From assembly GCA_002256995.1 (NCBI GenBank), contig NCGX01000010.1:1-64000 (forward strand): a DNA stretch of 64,000 nucleotides. The letters are read 5' to 3'. Under the pieces are notes generated by a model. It made no database searches. It saw only the letters and a list, made by a program, of their open reading frames with translations, and had not been told where the DNA came from. Position numbers and translations under genes: made by a program. Of the stretch, positions 53,905 to 63,215 are shown piece after piece. The DNA is from Hydrogenophilales bacterium 16-64-40. GTDB lineage: Bacteria; Pseudomonadota; Gammaproteobacteria; Burkholderiales; Thiobacillaceae. Numbering within the stretch: the first letter of the stretch is position 1; every line of letters starts with the position of its first letter.

Positions 53905-55128
53905 TCAGGACATCGCCTCGCGCACCAGCGCGGCCTTCAGCGGCGGCAGCCGGTTGACGACCTGCATGCCTGCATTGCGCAGCCAGGCGACGCGGTCGTC
54001 GCCAAACAGATGATGCAGGCCATGGGTGAGCGCCTGCATCCGCTGCACCGGTTCGGCCCGTTCGCGGGCGTAGCGCTGCAACACCCGCACATCGCCGCAG
54101 TGCGCGCGGCGGTGCTGGACCAGCACATCAACCAAGGCCTCGCCATCGCCAAACCCGAGGTTGACCCCCTGCCCCGCCAGCGGATGCACGCCATGCGCCG
54201 CGTCGCCGATCAGCGCCACGCCTGGCGCTATAACCGCATCCACCCGGATCAGCCGCAACGGGAACGCCGCAGCGGGGGTCAGCAGGCGCAAGGCGCCCAG
54301 CCGATCGTGGCCGGCGGCCTGTACCTTGTCGGCCAGCGCTGCCGCATCCAGCGCGACCAGTTCGTCTGCATGCTCGGTACGAGTTGACCAGACCATCGAC
54401 AGGCGGTTCCCGGATAGCGGCAGCCAGGCCAGAATATCGCCGTCGGAGAACCACTGGAAAGCGGTGCCGCGGTGCGGCATCTCGCACGCGAAATTCGCCA
54501 CCACGCCGCTCTGGCCATAGGGCGTCAGCGTCGAGGTCAGGCCCGCCCATTCGCGGATGCGCGAGGCCGCGCCGTCGGCGCCGACGACCAACTCGGCTTC
54601 AAGAACCGAACCGTCGGCCAGCGTCAGTCGCGTATAGGGTTCGCCCCATTGCATCGAATCGATGTCGGCCGGGCAGTGCAGCACCACGTTGCCGTCGGCC
54701 TGCAGCGCCTGCCACAGCGCCTGCCACAGCGCGTGCTGCAGGCGGCCGGCCTCGACGATGGTGGCCAGATGCGACACCCCGGCTTCGTAGGCGTCGAGCC
54801 GGAGCGCGCCGGAGCGGTCGCCCGCCACATCCATGCGGAACACCGGCTGGATGCGGCCGGCATCCAGGTTCTGCCAAGCGCCCAGTCGTTCGAGAAAGCG
54901 CTGGCTGGCGGGGCTGATGGCGTAGATGCGGGTATCCCAGGTTTCGTCCGGCACGTGTCCCACAAGGGGAGTCCGACTTTCTACGGGCTGAAACCCGTGA
55001 AAGGTCGTGTCCGGCGGCTGGCGCTCGACCAGCGCGACGCGTAGCCCCTGCCGGCCGAGCGCCAGCGCCGCGGCGGCGCCGACCAGGCCGGCGCCGACGA
55101 TGACGACCTGATAGCGTTCGCCGCTCAT
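53905..55128 (-). CDS. UbiH/UbiI/COQ6-family FAD hydroxylase
   Basis: A 407-residue FAD monooxygenase of ubiquinone synthesis. FAD motif VIVGAGLVGAAAALALGRQG at 9-28, DG motif LVVGADGAASRIREWAG, and the GD motif ALIGDAAHGVHPLAGQGVNL. It lies just downstream of ubiH, the place UbiI (VisC) has in E. coli, so C5 hydroxylation is likely. The start overlaps the ubiH stop (ATGA). Confidence 0.88.
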   Translation of the reverse strand: MSGERYQVVIVGAGLVGAAAALALGRQGLRVALVERQPPDTTFHGFQPVESRTPLVGHVPDETWDTRIYAISPASQRFLERLGAWQNLDAGRIQPVFRMDVAGDRSGALRLDAYEAGVSHLATIVEAGRLQHALWQALWQALQADGNVVLHCPADIDSMQWGEPYTRLTLADGSVLEAELVVGADGAASRIREWAGLTSTLTPYGQSGVVANFACEMPHRGTAFQWFSDGDILAWLPLSGNRLSMVWSTRTEHADELVALDAAALADKVQAAGHDRLGALRLLTPAAAFPLRLIRVDAVIAPGVALIGDAAHGVHPLAGQGVNLGFGDGEALVDVLVQHRRAHCGDVRVLQRYARERAEPVQRMQALTHGLHHLFGDDRVAWLRNAGMQVVNRLPPLKAALVREAMS

Positions 55129-56261
55129 CCGCGCGCCCCGAAAATCATCCGCCGCACGACAAAGCGTTTCAGCGGCGGCAGCACTTCCAGCGCCAACAGG
55201 CCGAGCCCGCGCGCGTGACGCAGCGGGGCGATGTCATTGGAGAACACGCGCACCAGAAAATCGGTGAAGCCGACGCCGCCCAGCACGTCAGCGCGCCGCC
55301 CGCGTGCGTAGGCGGCCAGCATGGCGGCGCTGCCGATCTCGCTCGCCGGCGTGTCGCCACACAGGCTCGCCAGTTCCCAGGCGTCGCGCAGGCCGATGTT
55401 GAATCCCTGGCCCGCCACCGGATGCAGCGTCTGCGCGGCGTTGCCGATGCGCACCACGCGGTCGGCCGCCTCGCTGCCGGTCCAGGCGAGCTTCAGCGGG
55501 AAGGTCTTGCGCGGGCCGGCGGACAGGAAGCGGCCCTGGCGCCCGCCGAAGTGACGGGCCAGCGCAACCAGGAATTCAGCCTCCGCAAGCTGGGCGATGC
55601 GCTCGGCGTCCTCGCGCCCAGCGGTCCACACCAGGGCGTAGCGGTCGCCCTTCGGCAGCAGCGCGGCCGGCCCTTCGGGCGTGAAGCGTTCGTAGGCCTG
55701 GTTCGAATGCGGCAGTTCGGTCTGCACGTCGCACACCACGGCCATCTGGTCGTAATCACGTTCGAATCGGGGTTTGGGCGCCGCTTCGCCGCGCCCGCCG
55801 TCGGCCACCACCACCAGCGGGGCGGCATGGACGCTGCCGTCTGCCGCATGCAGGCTTGCCATGTCGGCGCCGGGCTCGATGCGTTCCACCACCACGCCGT
55901 AGTCGACCGCGATGGCGGCATCTGCCAGTGCCTGTTTGAGCGCCGCAGTCAGCGCGGCATAGGGCAGCACGTAGCCCAGTGCCGGCACGCCGACGTCCTC
56001 CGCAGCCAGCCGCGCCGCGCCGAACGCGCCGCGCTGGGAAATATGAATGCGGGTGATCGGGGTGACGTCTTCAAGCCGCCCCCACACCCCGAGACGATCG
56101 AGGATCAGCCGCGAGCCGTGCGACAGCGCCAGGGTGCGGCCGTCGGCGCGCGCATCTTCAGGCTGCGCCTCAAGCACGCGCGCATTGACGCCCTGCTGCT
56201 GCAGCGCCAGCGCGCACACCGCGCCGACCGGGCCGGCGCCGACGATGAGAACCGCGCTCAT
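55125..56261 (-). CDS. ubiH: 2-octaprenyl-6-methoxyphenol hydroxylase UbiH
   Basis: A 378-residue FAD monooxygenase. FAD motif VLIVGAGPVGAVCALALQQQ at 4-23, DG motif LVVVADGGRGEA, and RIGNAAQTLHPVAGQGFNIG, where the usual GDAAH is GNAAQ, typical of UbiH. Order pepP-ubiH-second hydroxylase equals E. coli pepP-ubiH-ubiI. Start at the ATG at 56261, overlapping the pepP stop. Confidence 0.88.
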   Translation of the reverse strand: MSAVLIVGAGPVGAVCALALQQQGVNARVLEAQPEDARADGRTLALSHGSRLILDRLGVWGRLEDVTPITRIHISQRGAFGAARLAAEDVGVPALGYVLPYAALTAALKQALADAAIAVDYGVVVERIEPGADMASLHAADGSVHAAPLVVVADGGRGEAAPKPRFERDYDQMAVVCDVQTELPHSNQAYERFTPEGPAALLPKGDRYALVWTAGREDAERIAQLAEAEFLVALARHFGGRQGRFLSAGPRKTFPLKLAWTGSEAADRVVRIGNAAQTLHPVAGQGFNIGLRDAWELASLCGDTPASEIGSAAMLAAYARGRRADVLGGVGFTDFLVRVFSNDIAPLRHARGLGLLALEVLPPLKRFVVRRMIFGARG

Positions 56262-57559
56262 CCCTTCATCCAATCCTCGATCTCCGCCACGGTTTTCGGC
56301 GGTGTGGTCAGCACCTCGCAGCCGGACTCGGTCACCGCCACGTCGTCCTCGATGCGGATGCCGATGTTCCAGAAGGCCTCGGGCACGTCGTCCGCCGGGC
56401 GGATGTACAGGCCGGGCTCGACCGTCAGCGTCATGCCCGGCACCAGCGGCCGCCACTCGCCCTTGAGCTTGTATTCGCCGGCGTCATGCACGTCCATGCC
56501 CAGCCAGTGGCCGGTGCGGTGCATGTAGAAGCGGCTGTAGGCGCTCGATTCGATCAGGCCGTCGACCTCGCCGTGGAGCAGGCCGAGGTCGACCATGCCC
56601 TGCGTCAGCACGCGCACCGCCGCCTCGTGCGGGTCGTTCCAGTGGCTGCCGGGGCGCACCGCTGCGATGGCCGCCGTCTGTGCCGCCAGCACCAGTTCGT
56701 AGACATCCTTCTGCGCCGCCGTGAAGCGGCCGTTCACCGGGAAGGTGCGGGTGATGTCGGCCGCATAGCTGCCGAATTCGGCCGCGGCGTCGATCAGCAG
56801 CAGGTCGCCCTCCTTGAGCGGCCGGTTGTTGAAGACGTAGTGCAGCACGCAGGCGTTGGCGCCGCTGGCGACGATGGAAGTATAGGCCGGCGCCTCAGCG
56901 CCGCCGCGGCGGAAGGCGGAGAGCAGCTCCGCCTCGATCTCGTATTCGTGGCCGCCCGGCCGGGTCGCGCGCATGGCGGCGCGGTGCGCGCCGGTGGAGA
57001 TCTCGGCGGCGCGGCGCATCAGGGCGAGTTCGTGACCGTCCTTGATAAGGCGCATCTCGTCCAGCCAGATGCGCGCGTCGACCATTTTGTTCGGCGCGTG
57101 CACGCCGCTGCGGGCCTTGCCGCGCACCGTATTGAGCCAGCCCATCATCTGCGTGTCCCAGGCCATGTCGCGGCCAATGAGGTAGGCAAGCATGGGCTGG
57201 TTTTCCAGCAGTTTGGGCAGTTCCAGATCCAGTGCGTCGTAGGTGAAGGCCTCGTCGAAAGCGAACACCTCGCGCGCCGCCGCCGGGCCATAACGGAAGC
57301 CGTCCCAGATCTCCCGCTCTTCGTTCTTCTCGCGGCAGAACAGGATGTGACGCGGCTCGGCCCCGCCCACCAGCACCACCACCGCCTCGGGCTCGGCGAA
57401 GCCGGTCAGCCAGTAGAAGTAGCTGTCGTGCCGGTAGGGATAGTGGGTGTCGCGGTTGCGCGGCACCTCCGGGGCGGTGGCGACGACCATCACCCCCTCG
57501 CCCATCTCGTTCAGCACCCGCTCGCGGCGGGCGTAATAAATCGCGGAATCAGGCTGCAT
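56258..57559 (-). CDS. pepP: Xaa-Pro aminopeptidase PepP
   Basis: A 433-residue dimetal aminopeptidase of the pita-bread fold. N-terminal AMP_N domain (YYARRERVLNEMGEG), then metal ligands: Asp in LLIDAAAEFGSYAADITRTF (two Asp), His in RFYMHRTGHWLGMDVHD, Glu in LTVEPGLYI and Glu in GIRIEDDVAVT. Cleaves the N-terminal residue before proline. Overlaps the murU 3' end by 11 bp. Confidence 0.94.
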   Translation of the reverse strand: MQPDSAIYYARRERVLNEMGEGVMVVATAPEVPRNRDTHYPYRHDSYFYWLTGFAEPEAVVVLVGGAEPRHILFCREKNEEREIWDGFRYGPAAAREVFAFDEAFTYDALDLELPKLLENQPMLAYLIGRDMAWDTQMMGWLNTVRGKARSGVHAPNKMVDARIWLDEMRLIKDGHELALMRRAAEISTGAHRAAMRATRPGGHEYEIEAELLSAFRRGGAEAPAYTSIVASGANACVLHYVFNNRPLKEGDLLLIDAAAEFGSYAADITRTFPVNGRFTAAQKDVYELVLAAQTAAIAAVRPGSHWNDPHEAAVRVLTQGMVDLGLLHGEVDGLIESSAYSRFYMHRTGHWLGMDVHDAGEYKLKGEWRPLVPGMTLTVEPGLYIRPADDVPEAFWNIGIRIEDDVAVTESGCEVLTTPPKTVAEIEDWMKG

Positions 57560-58250
57560 GGTGCTGTCTCAGTTCCTCGTCCAGGGTGGCCAGGCGGGCC
57601 GGCGTGCCGACGTCTTCCCAGCGCCCCGCATAGTGTTCACCGCTCGCGCGGCCGGCCTCGATCGCCAGCCGCAGCAGCGGCGCCAGCGGAGCCTTTTCGC
57701 CAGCCGGAGTGAGGGCGAACAGGGCGCGGTGATAGACGCCGATGCCCGAGAAGGTGAGGCGTGAGGGGTGCGGCGTGAGCGGGATGTCGGTGTTCGTCAC
57801 GCGGCCGTCGTCAAGCACGAAGTCGCCCTTGGGATGCTGCGGCGGGTTGTCGACCAGCACCAGATGCGTCTGGTCGTGTCCGGCGGCGAGCCGCGCCATC
57901 GGCTCGGCCAGGCGGCTGAAATCGTATTCACAGTAGATGTCGCCGTTGACCACGGTAAAGACCTCGGCATCGATGAGCGGCAGCGCAGTGGCGATGCCGC
58001 CGGCAGTTTCCAGCGCGCTGACTTCGCGCGAATAGTCAATCGACACGCCGAACTCGGCACCGTTCCCCAGCGCGGATTCGATCTGCTCGCCGAGATGGGC
58101 GTGGTTGATGACGATGTGCGTGAAGCCCGCCGCGCGTAGGCGCTCGATATGCCAGACAAGAAGCGGCTTGCCGCCGACCACCAGCAGGGGCTTAGGCGTG
58201 TGGTCGGTCAGCGGGCGCATGCGCTCGCCGCGCCCAGCGGCGAGGATCAT
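57549..58250 (-). CDS. murU: N-acetylmuramate alpha-1-phosphate uridylyltransferase MurU
   Basis: A 233-residue sugar nucleotidyltransferase: ILAAGRGERMRPLTDHTPKP at 2-21, VVNGDIYCEYDF (metal Asp) and GRWEDVGTPARLATL at the end. Its partner kinase AmgK is encoded 408 bp upstream on the same strand. Together they salvage MurNAc to UDP-MurNAc, bypassing fosfomycin-sensitive MurA. Start at the ATG at 58250; in-frame codons continue to 58310 but lack homology. Confidence 0.88.
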   Translation of the reverse strand: MILAAGRGERMRPLTDHTPKPLLVVGGKPLLVWHIERLRAAGFTHIVINHAHLGEQIESALGNGAEFGVSIDYSREVSALETAGGIATALPLIDAEVFTVVNGDIYCEYDFSRLAEPMARLAAGHDQTHLVLVDNPPQHPKGDFVLDDGRVTNTDIPLTPHPSRLTFSGIGVYHRALFALTPAGEKAPLAPLLRLAIEAGRASGEHYAGRWEDVGTPARLATLDEELRQHHAA

Positions 58251-58658
58251 TGCTGTTTGAATTTGTGTGGCGTTCAAAATCAGGACGCTTGCGTGTCGAT
58301 AAAAGCACAAATAGTAATCGCAAACATCCCGTCATCGCCGCCCTGGTTTTGACTTTCATCCCCTTAGAGCCCCGCCGAAAATTGAGTCTGTCGGGTGGAT
58401 CAGCGGCAAAGATGTTTGAGTCCCGCTTACCTTCGAATTACTACAAAAGCGGGGCGAGTTCTTTGCCGCCCACCCGGCAGGCTCGATTTTCGGGAATTCG
58501 GGGATGTCGGGGTCGCCTTTCTTTGGTTACTTTCTTTGGCGAGACAAAGAAAGTGACTAGCTGCCGGGCTACCCCCGGCCAACGGACTCAGCCAATCGAA
58601 AACATCACTACATCAATAGTGCTTCGCGTCTGACCAGCCTGAATTGCTTCCATCACCC
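58251..58658. repeat. Intergenic region with dispersed repeat between amgK and murU
   Basis: No gene is seen in 408 bp. ACTTTCTTTG (58529-58538) and CAAAGAAAGT (58545-58554) form a 10-bp inverted repeat with a 6-nt loop, inside a GGTCGCCTTTCTTTGGTTACTT stretch of a kind found scattered in many proteobacterial genomes, followed by CTGCCGGGCTACCCCCGGC. The insertion separates two genes that are usually adjacent. Confidence 0.6.
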
Positions 58659-59672
58659 CTAAAACGTATACCCCACCTGCGGCTGCTTGTCCTGCAACGC
58701 GTCCAGCAGAAACAGCAACTGCTTCAGCTCGTCATAGCGCTCGCAAACCATGCGCAGATAGCCCATCACCCGCGGCATGTCCTTCAGATAGCCGTCCTTG
58801 CCGTCGCGGTGATACAGCCGCGCGAAGATGCCGAGCACCTTGAGGTGGCGCTGCGCGCCCATCCATTCGAAGTCGCGCCAGAATGCGCCGAAGTCATCCG
58901 GCACCGGCAGGCGGGCGGCGCGCGCCTTTTCCCAGTAGCGGATCACCCAGTCGAGCTGCAGTTCCTCGTCCCACTGGATGTAGGCGTCGCGGTAGATCGA
59001 GGCGAGGTCGTAGGTGATCGGGCCGTACACCGCGTCCTGGAAATCGAGAATGCCCGGATTGGGGTCGGACACCATTAAATTGCGCGAATGCCAGTCGCGG
59101 TGCACGTACACCTGCGGCTGCGCCAGGTTGTTGGCGAGCAGGCGCCCGAACACGGTGTCGAGGACGGCCTGCTGGTCGTCGTTGAGGGTCACACCCAGAT
59201 GCTTCGCCACATACCATTCGGGGAACAGCATCAGTTCGCGGGTCAGCAGCGCGCGGTCGTATTCCGGCAGCACGCCGGGGCGGCTCGCCTGCTGAATGCG
59301 GATCAGCGCGTCGTTCGACGCCAGGTAGAGTTCGCGCGCCACGCCCTGATCGGGTGCGGCTTCATCGAGGGCCGACAGATAGGTGGTATTGCCCAGATCG
59401 GTCAGCAGCAGGAAGCCCTGATCCAAGTCCTGCGCCAGCACCTGCGGCACGTGTACGCCGGCGTCGGCAAACAGGCGGGCGACGGCAATGAACGGCCGGC
59501 AATCCTCATGCGCCGGGGGGGCGTCCATCACGATATAATCGCGGCCTTTGGCGGTGACGCGAAAATAACGGCGAAAGCTGGCGTCCGCCGACGCCGGGGC
59601 GATGTCCAGCGACTCCCCCCCCAGTTGTCGGGCGGCCCAATCCTGTAATGCTTGCAAACGTTCCACTGCCAT
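58659..59672 (-). CDS. amgK: N-acetylmuramate/N-acetylglucosamine anomeric kinase AmgK
   Basis: A 337-residue kinase of the aminoglycoside phosphotransferase fold. DASFRRYFRVT (nucleotide loop), YVHRDWHSRNLMV (catalytic loop) and ILDFQDAVYGPITYDLASIY (Mg site), with ERYDELKQLLFLLDALQ at the end. Together with MurU it recycles cell-wall amino sugars. Its start codon shares two bases with the divergent lptD start (CATG at 59670-59673). Confidence 0.9.
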   Translation of the reverse strand: MAVERLQALQDWAARQLGGESLDIAPASADASFRRYFRVTAKGRDYIVMDAPPAHEDCRPFIAVARLFADAGVHVPQVLAQDLDQGFLLLTDLGNTTYLSALDEAAPDQGVARELYLASNDALIRIQQASRPGVLPEYDRALLTRELMLFPEWYVAKHLGVTLNDDQQAVLDTVFGRLLANNLAQPQVYVHRDWHSRNLMVSDPNPGILDFQDAVYGPITYDLASIYRDAYIQWDEELQLDWVIRYWEKARAARLPVPDDFGAFWRDFEWMGAQRHLKVLGIFARLYHRDGKDGYLKDMPRVMGYLRMVCERYDELKQLLFLLDALQDKQPQVGYTF

Positions 59673-61920
59673 GCCGCTCCAAATAACGCTATTCCAAATA
59701 ACCTTGGCCCGGATTTTACATCGCTTGTCCACCCTGCCCGGCTTTGCCCTCGTCGTGTTGTTGCTAACCGCCAGTTCCGCGTCAGCGGACGAGTTCGCGC
59801 TGCAAAAGGACGTCGAGCTGAGCGACCCCGCTGTGGCCGGCCCGGAAGGGCCGATGTTCCTGATGGCCGACCGCATCGAGTCGAGCGCGCCCGGAATCGT
59901 CGAGGCCAGCGGCCGCGTGGAAGCCCGCCAGGCCGGACAGAATTTCTTTGCCGACTGGCTGCTCTACGACCTCACGCTGAACGCAGTGCAGGCACGCGGC
60001 AATGTGCGGCTGGAACAGCCCGCACTGCTGGTGGCAGGTGATTCGCTCAGGCTCAACCTCAACGACTACAGCGGCGACCTCACGCAGCCGGTTTATCGGT
60101 TCATCGGCCAGCCGGGGCGCGGCAACGCCGAGCGCATCGATTTCATCGACAAGACCCACTACACGCTGCAGGACGCCACCTACACCACCTGTCCGATCGA
60201 CGACGACGACTGGTTCCTCAAGGTGCGCGACCTCGACATCGACAAGACCCGCAACATCGGCACCGCGCGCAACGCCTCGCTGCATTTCCTCGGCGTGCCC
60301 ATCCTGTACACGCCGTGGATGAACTTCCCGCTCGACGACGCACGCAAGACCGGCATGCTGGCGCCCACCATCGGCACCACCGAACGCAGCGGCCTCGACA
60401 TCCTGGTGCCGTACTACCTCAACCTTGCGCCCAATTACGACGCCACGCTGTATCCGCGCCTGCTGTCCCGGCGCGGCGTGCAGCTCGGCGGCGAATTCCG
60501 CTACCTGCTGGGCGAGGCCCGCGGCGTCAACCGCCTCGAATACCTGCCCAACGACAACGTAGCCGACCGCTCGCGCTGGAGCGTGGCGCTCAGCAACGCC
60601 TACCAGCTGAACGCGAACACCCAGGCCGGCATGCTGTTCAACCGCGTGTCGGACGACGACTACTTCCGCGACCTGTCCAACCTGATCTCCGCCACCTCGA
60701 TTTCGCACCTCAACCGCGAAGCCTGGGTGACCACGCAGCGTGGCCACTGGAACGCCGAACTGCGCGCACAAAGCTTTCAGACCCTGCAGGATTCCACCTC
60801 GCCGACCCTGCTGGTCGAACCTTATGCGCGGCTGCCGCACGCCCGCCTGGGGATGGCGCAGACCCTGTCCAACGGCCTCGAGCTCGGGCTGGCAAGCGAA
60901 GCCACCCGCTTCGTCCACCCCACCCTGACCGAAGGCACACGGGTGCTGGCCTACCCGACGCTGCGCCTGCCGCTCACCAACTCGTTCGGTTTCCTCACCC
61001 CGCAAGTCGGCTGGCACAGCACCTACTACGCGCTGGACGACAGCGCGGCCGAGCAGCAGCGTATCACCCGCAACCTGCCGATCTTCAGCCTCGACAGCGG
61101 CGTCTATTTCGACCGTCCGTTCCGCTTTGCCGGGCAGGATTACGAACAGACGCTGGAGCCGCGCGCCTACTACGTGTTCGCACCGTTCCGCGACCAGGAC
61201 GCGATCCCGGTGTTCGACACGGCGCTGCAGGATTTCAGCTACGCGCAGATGTTCACCGAAAACCAATTTATCGGCGGCGACCGTGTCAACGACGCCAACC
61301 AGCTGACCCTCGCCGTCACCAGCCGTTTCATCGAAGAGGCCAGCGGACTCGAGCGGCTGCAGGTCACCCTCGGCCAGCGCTATTACTTCAGCACGCAGCA
61401 GGTCACCCTGCCCGGTGTTGCGCCGCGTACCAGCAACACCACCGACCTGCTCGTCGCCGTCAGCGGACAGATCACGCGCGACTGGCGCATCGACACCGCG
61501 TGGCAGCTCGACACCCAGAACGGCACCACCGTCCGCCAGAACCTCGGCGCGTCCTACCGCCCTGGCCCCGGCCGTGCGTTGAACTTTGGCTACCGCTTCA
61601 TTGACCAAACCACCGAGCAGATCGACCTGTCCGGCCAGTGGCCGCTTGGCCGCCGCTGGTACGGCATGTTCCGCTACAACTACTCGTTCCAGGACGATAA
61701 GCTGGTCGAAGGCCTGGCGGGTCTTGAATACAATGCCGGCTGCTGGGCAATGCGCGGCGTGTTCCAACGCCTCGCCACCAAGGAGACCGAGTCCACCGAT
61801 GCGCTGTTTTTCCAACTGGAGTTGAGTGGCATGGGGCGTCTCGGCGCCAACCCGCTCGACATTTTGAAACAAAGTGTTCCCGGATACAGGCCTAGCAATG
61901 AAATACTTCAAACGCCCTGA
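59671..61920 (+). CDS. lptD: LPS-assembly outer membrane protein LptD
   Basis: A 749-residue outer membrane translocon that inserts LPS with LptE. Signal peptide about 1-38 (LVVLLLTASSASA/DE), LptA-like jellyroll domain about 50-190, then a large beta-barrel. Only two cysteines follow the signal (TTCPIDDD near 171 and YNAGCWAMRG near the end), so one interdomain disulfide is expected, not the two of E. coli. It overlaps surA by 23 bp and starts at the amgK start codon, back to back. Confidence 0.93.
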   Translation: MPLQITLFQITLARILHRLSTLPGFALVVLLLTASSASADEFALQKDVELSDPAVAGPEGPMFLMADRIESSAPGIVEASGRVEARQAGQNFFADWLLYDLTLNAVQARGNVRLEQPALLVAGDSLRLNLNDYSGDLTQPVYRFIGQPGRGNAERIDFIDKTHYTLQDATYTTCPIDDDDWFLKVRDLDIDKTRNIGTARNASLHFLGVPILYTPWMNFPLDDARKTGMLAPTIGTTERSGLDILVPYYLNLAPNYDATLYPRLLSRRGVQLGGEFRYLLGEARGVNRLEYLPNDNVADRSRWSVALSNAYQLNANTQAGMLFNRVSDDDYFRDLSNLISATSISHLNREAWVTTQRGHWNAELRAQSFQTLQDSTSPTLLVEPYARLPHARLGMAQTLSNGLELGLASEATRFVHPTLTEGTRVLAYPTLRLPLTNSFGFLTPQVGWHSTYYALDDSAAEQQRITRNLPIFSLDSGVYFDRPFRFAGQDYEQTLEPRAYYVFAPFRDQDAIPVFDTALQDFSYAQMFTENQFIGGDRVNDANQLTLAVTSRFIEEASGLERLQVTLGQRYYFSTQQVTLPGVAPRTSNTTDLLVAVSGQITRDWRIDTAWQLDTQNGTTVRQNLGASYRPGPGRALNFGYRFIDQTTEQIDLSGQWPLGRRWYGMFRYNYSFQDDKLVEGLAGLEYNAGCWAMRGVFQRLATKETESTDALFFQLELSGMGRLGANPLDILKQSVPGYRPSNEILQTP

Positions 61921-63208
61921 ATGGCGCCGCCCACAGTGGGCATTGGCGCTGCTGATCGTCGCGTCGACCCTGCTGCCGGCGCACGCCGCCGTGCAGCCGC
62001 TCGACCACATCGTCGCCATCGTCAACGACGAAATCATCACCCGTCAGGAACTCGCCAAGCGTTACGCCGAAGTGGCGCAGAGCCTGGCGCGCCAGAACAC
62101 GCCGCTGCCGCCGCGCGAGACGCTGGAAAAACAGCTGCTCGAACGCATGGTCACCGAACTGGCGCTGCAGCAGCACGCGCGCAGCACCGGCATCCGGGTC
62201 GACCCGACCCAGGTCGAGCGCGCACTGCAACGCATCGCCGAACAGAACAAGCTCGACATGGCCGGCTTGCAGGCCGCGCTTGAAAAGGAAGGCCAGAGCC
62301 TCGACAGCATGCGCAACACCATCCGCAATGAAATCCTCATTGCACGCGCCCGCGAACGCGACGTCGACAACCGCGTCGCCGTCACCGACGCCGAAATCGA
62401 AGGCTATCTGCAAACGCAGGTGCAGCAGGGCGCGGAGACGGAATACGACTTTTCCCACATCCTCATCGCCGTGCCGGAAAACGCCTCGCCCGAAGAGATT
62501 CAGGCGCGCCGCGCCCGCGCCGACCAGGTTCACGCCCAGCTTGCCGCGGGGGCCGATTTCGCCCAGCTGTCGGCCAGCCATTCCGACGCCCAAAATGCGC
62601 TGCAGGGCGGCGCCTTCGGCTGGCGCGCCAGCGGCAAGATCCCGGCGCTGTTCGTCGATGTGCTGAAGCAGCTGCAACCCGGCCAGATTGCCCCGCTGCT
62701 GAAAAGCAGCAACGGCTTCCACATTCTCAAGCTCAACAACAAGCGCGGGCTCGACGCCACCCTCAGCGTCACCCAGACGCACGCGCGCCACATCCTGATC
62801 AAGACCAACGAACTCACCTCGGAAGCCGACGCCCGTAGCCGCCTGCTGCAACTGAAGGAGCGCATCGAGAACGGCGTGAAATTCGACGAGCTGGCGCGCC
62901 TGCATTCCGAGGACGCCAGTGCCTCCAAGGGCGGCGACCTCGGCTGGATCAACCCCGGCGACACCGTGCCCGACTTCGAGAAGACGATGGACGCCCTGCA
63001 GCCCGGCGAAGTGAGTGCGCCGATCCAGTCGCCCTTCGGCTGGCACCTGATCCAGGTGCTGGAGCGCCGCGACCAGGACGTCACCCAGGAACGCCAGAAA
63101 CTGCTGGCGCGCAAGGCGATCCGCGAACGCAAGGCCGAAGAAGCCTTCCAGGACTGGGTGCGGCAGATCCGCGATTCGGCCTACGTCGAACTGCGCCCGC
63201 TCGACTGA
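61898..63208 (+). CDS. surA: Periplasmic chaperone/peptidyl-prolyl isomerase SurA
   Basis: A 436-residue outer-membrane-protein chaperone. Signal peptide about 1-28, N-terminal chaperone domain (DHIVAIVNDEIITRQELAKR), then two parvulin domains (DFSHILIAVPE, about 184-285, and ARHILIKTNEL, about 295-395) and a C-terminal helix. The order lptD-surA-pdxA is the same as in E. coli. Start at the ATG at 61898, within the lptD end. Confidence 0.95.
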   Translation: MKYFKRPEWRRPQWALALLIVASTLLPAHAAVQPLDHIVAIVNDEIITRQELAKRYAEVAQSLARQNTPLPPRETLEKQLLERMVTELALQQHARSTGIRVDPTQVERALQRIAEQNKLDMAGLQAALEKEGQSLDSMRNTIRNEILIARARERDVDNRVAVTDAEIEGYLQTQVQQGAETEYDFSHILIAVPENASPEEIQARRARADQVHAQLAAGADFAQLSASHSDAQNALQGGAFGWRASGKIPALFVDVLKQLQPGQIAPLLKSSNGFHILKLNNKRGLDATLSVTQTHARHILIKTNELTSEADARSRLLQLKERIENGVKFDELARLHSEDASASKGGDLGWINPGDTVPDFEKTMDALQPGEVSAPIQSPFGWHLIQVLERRDQDVTQERQKLLARKAIRERKAEEAFQDWVRQIRDSAYVELRPLD

Positions 63209-63215
63209 TTCCGGC

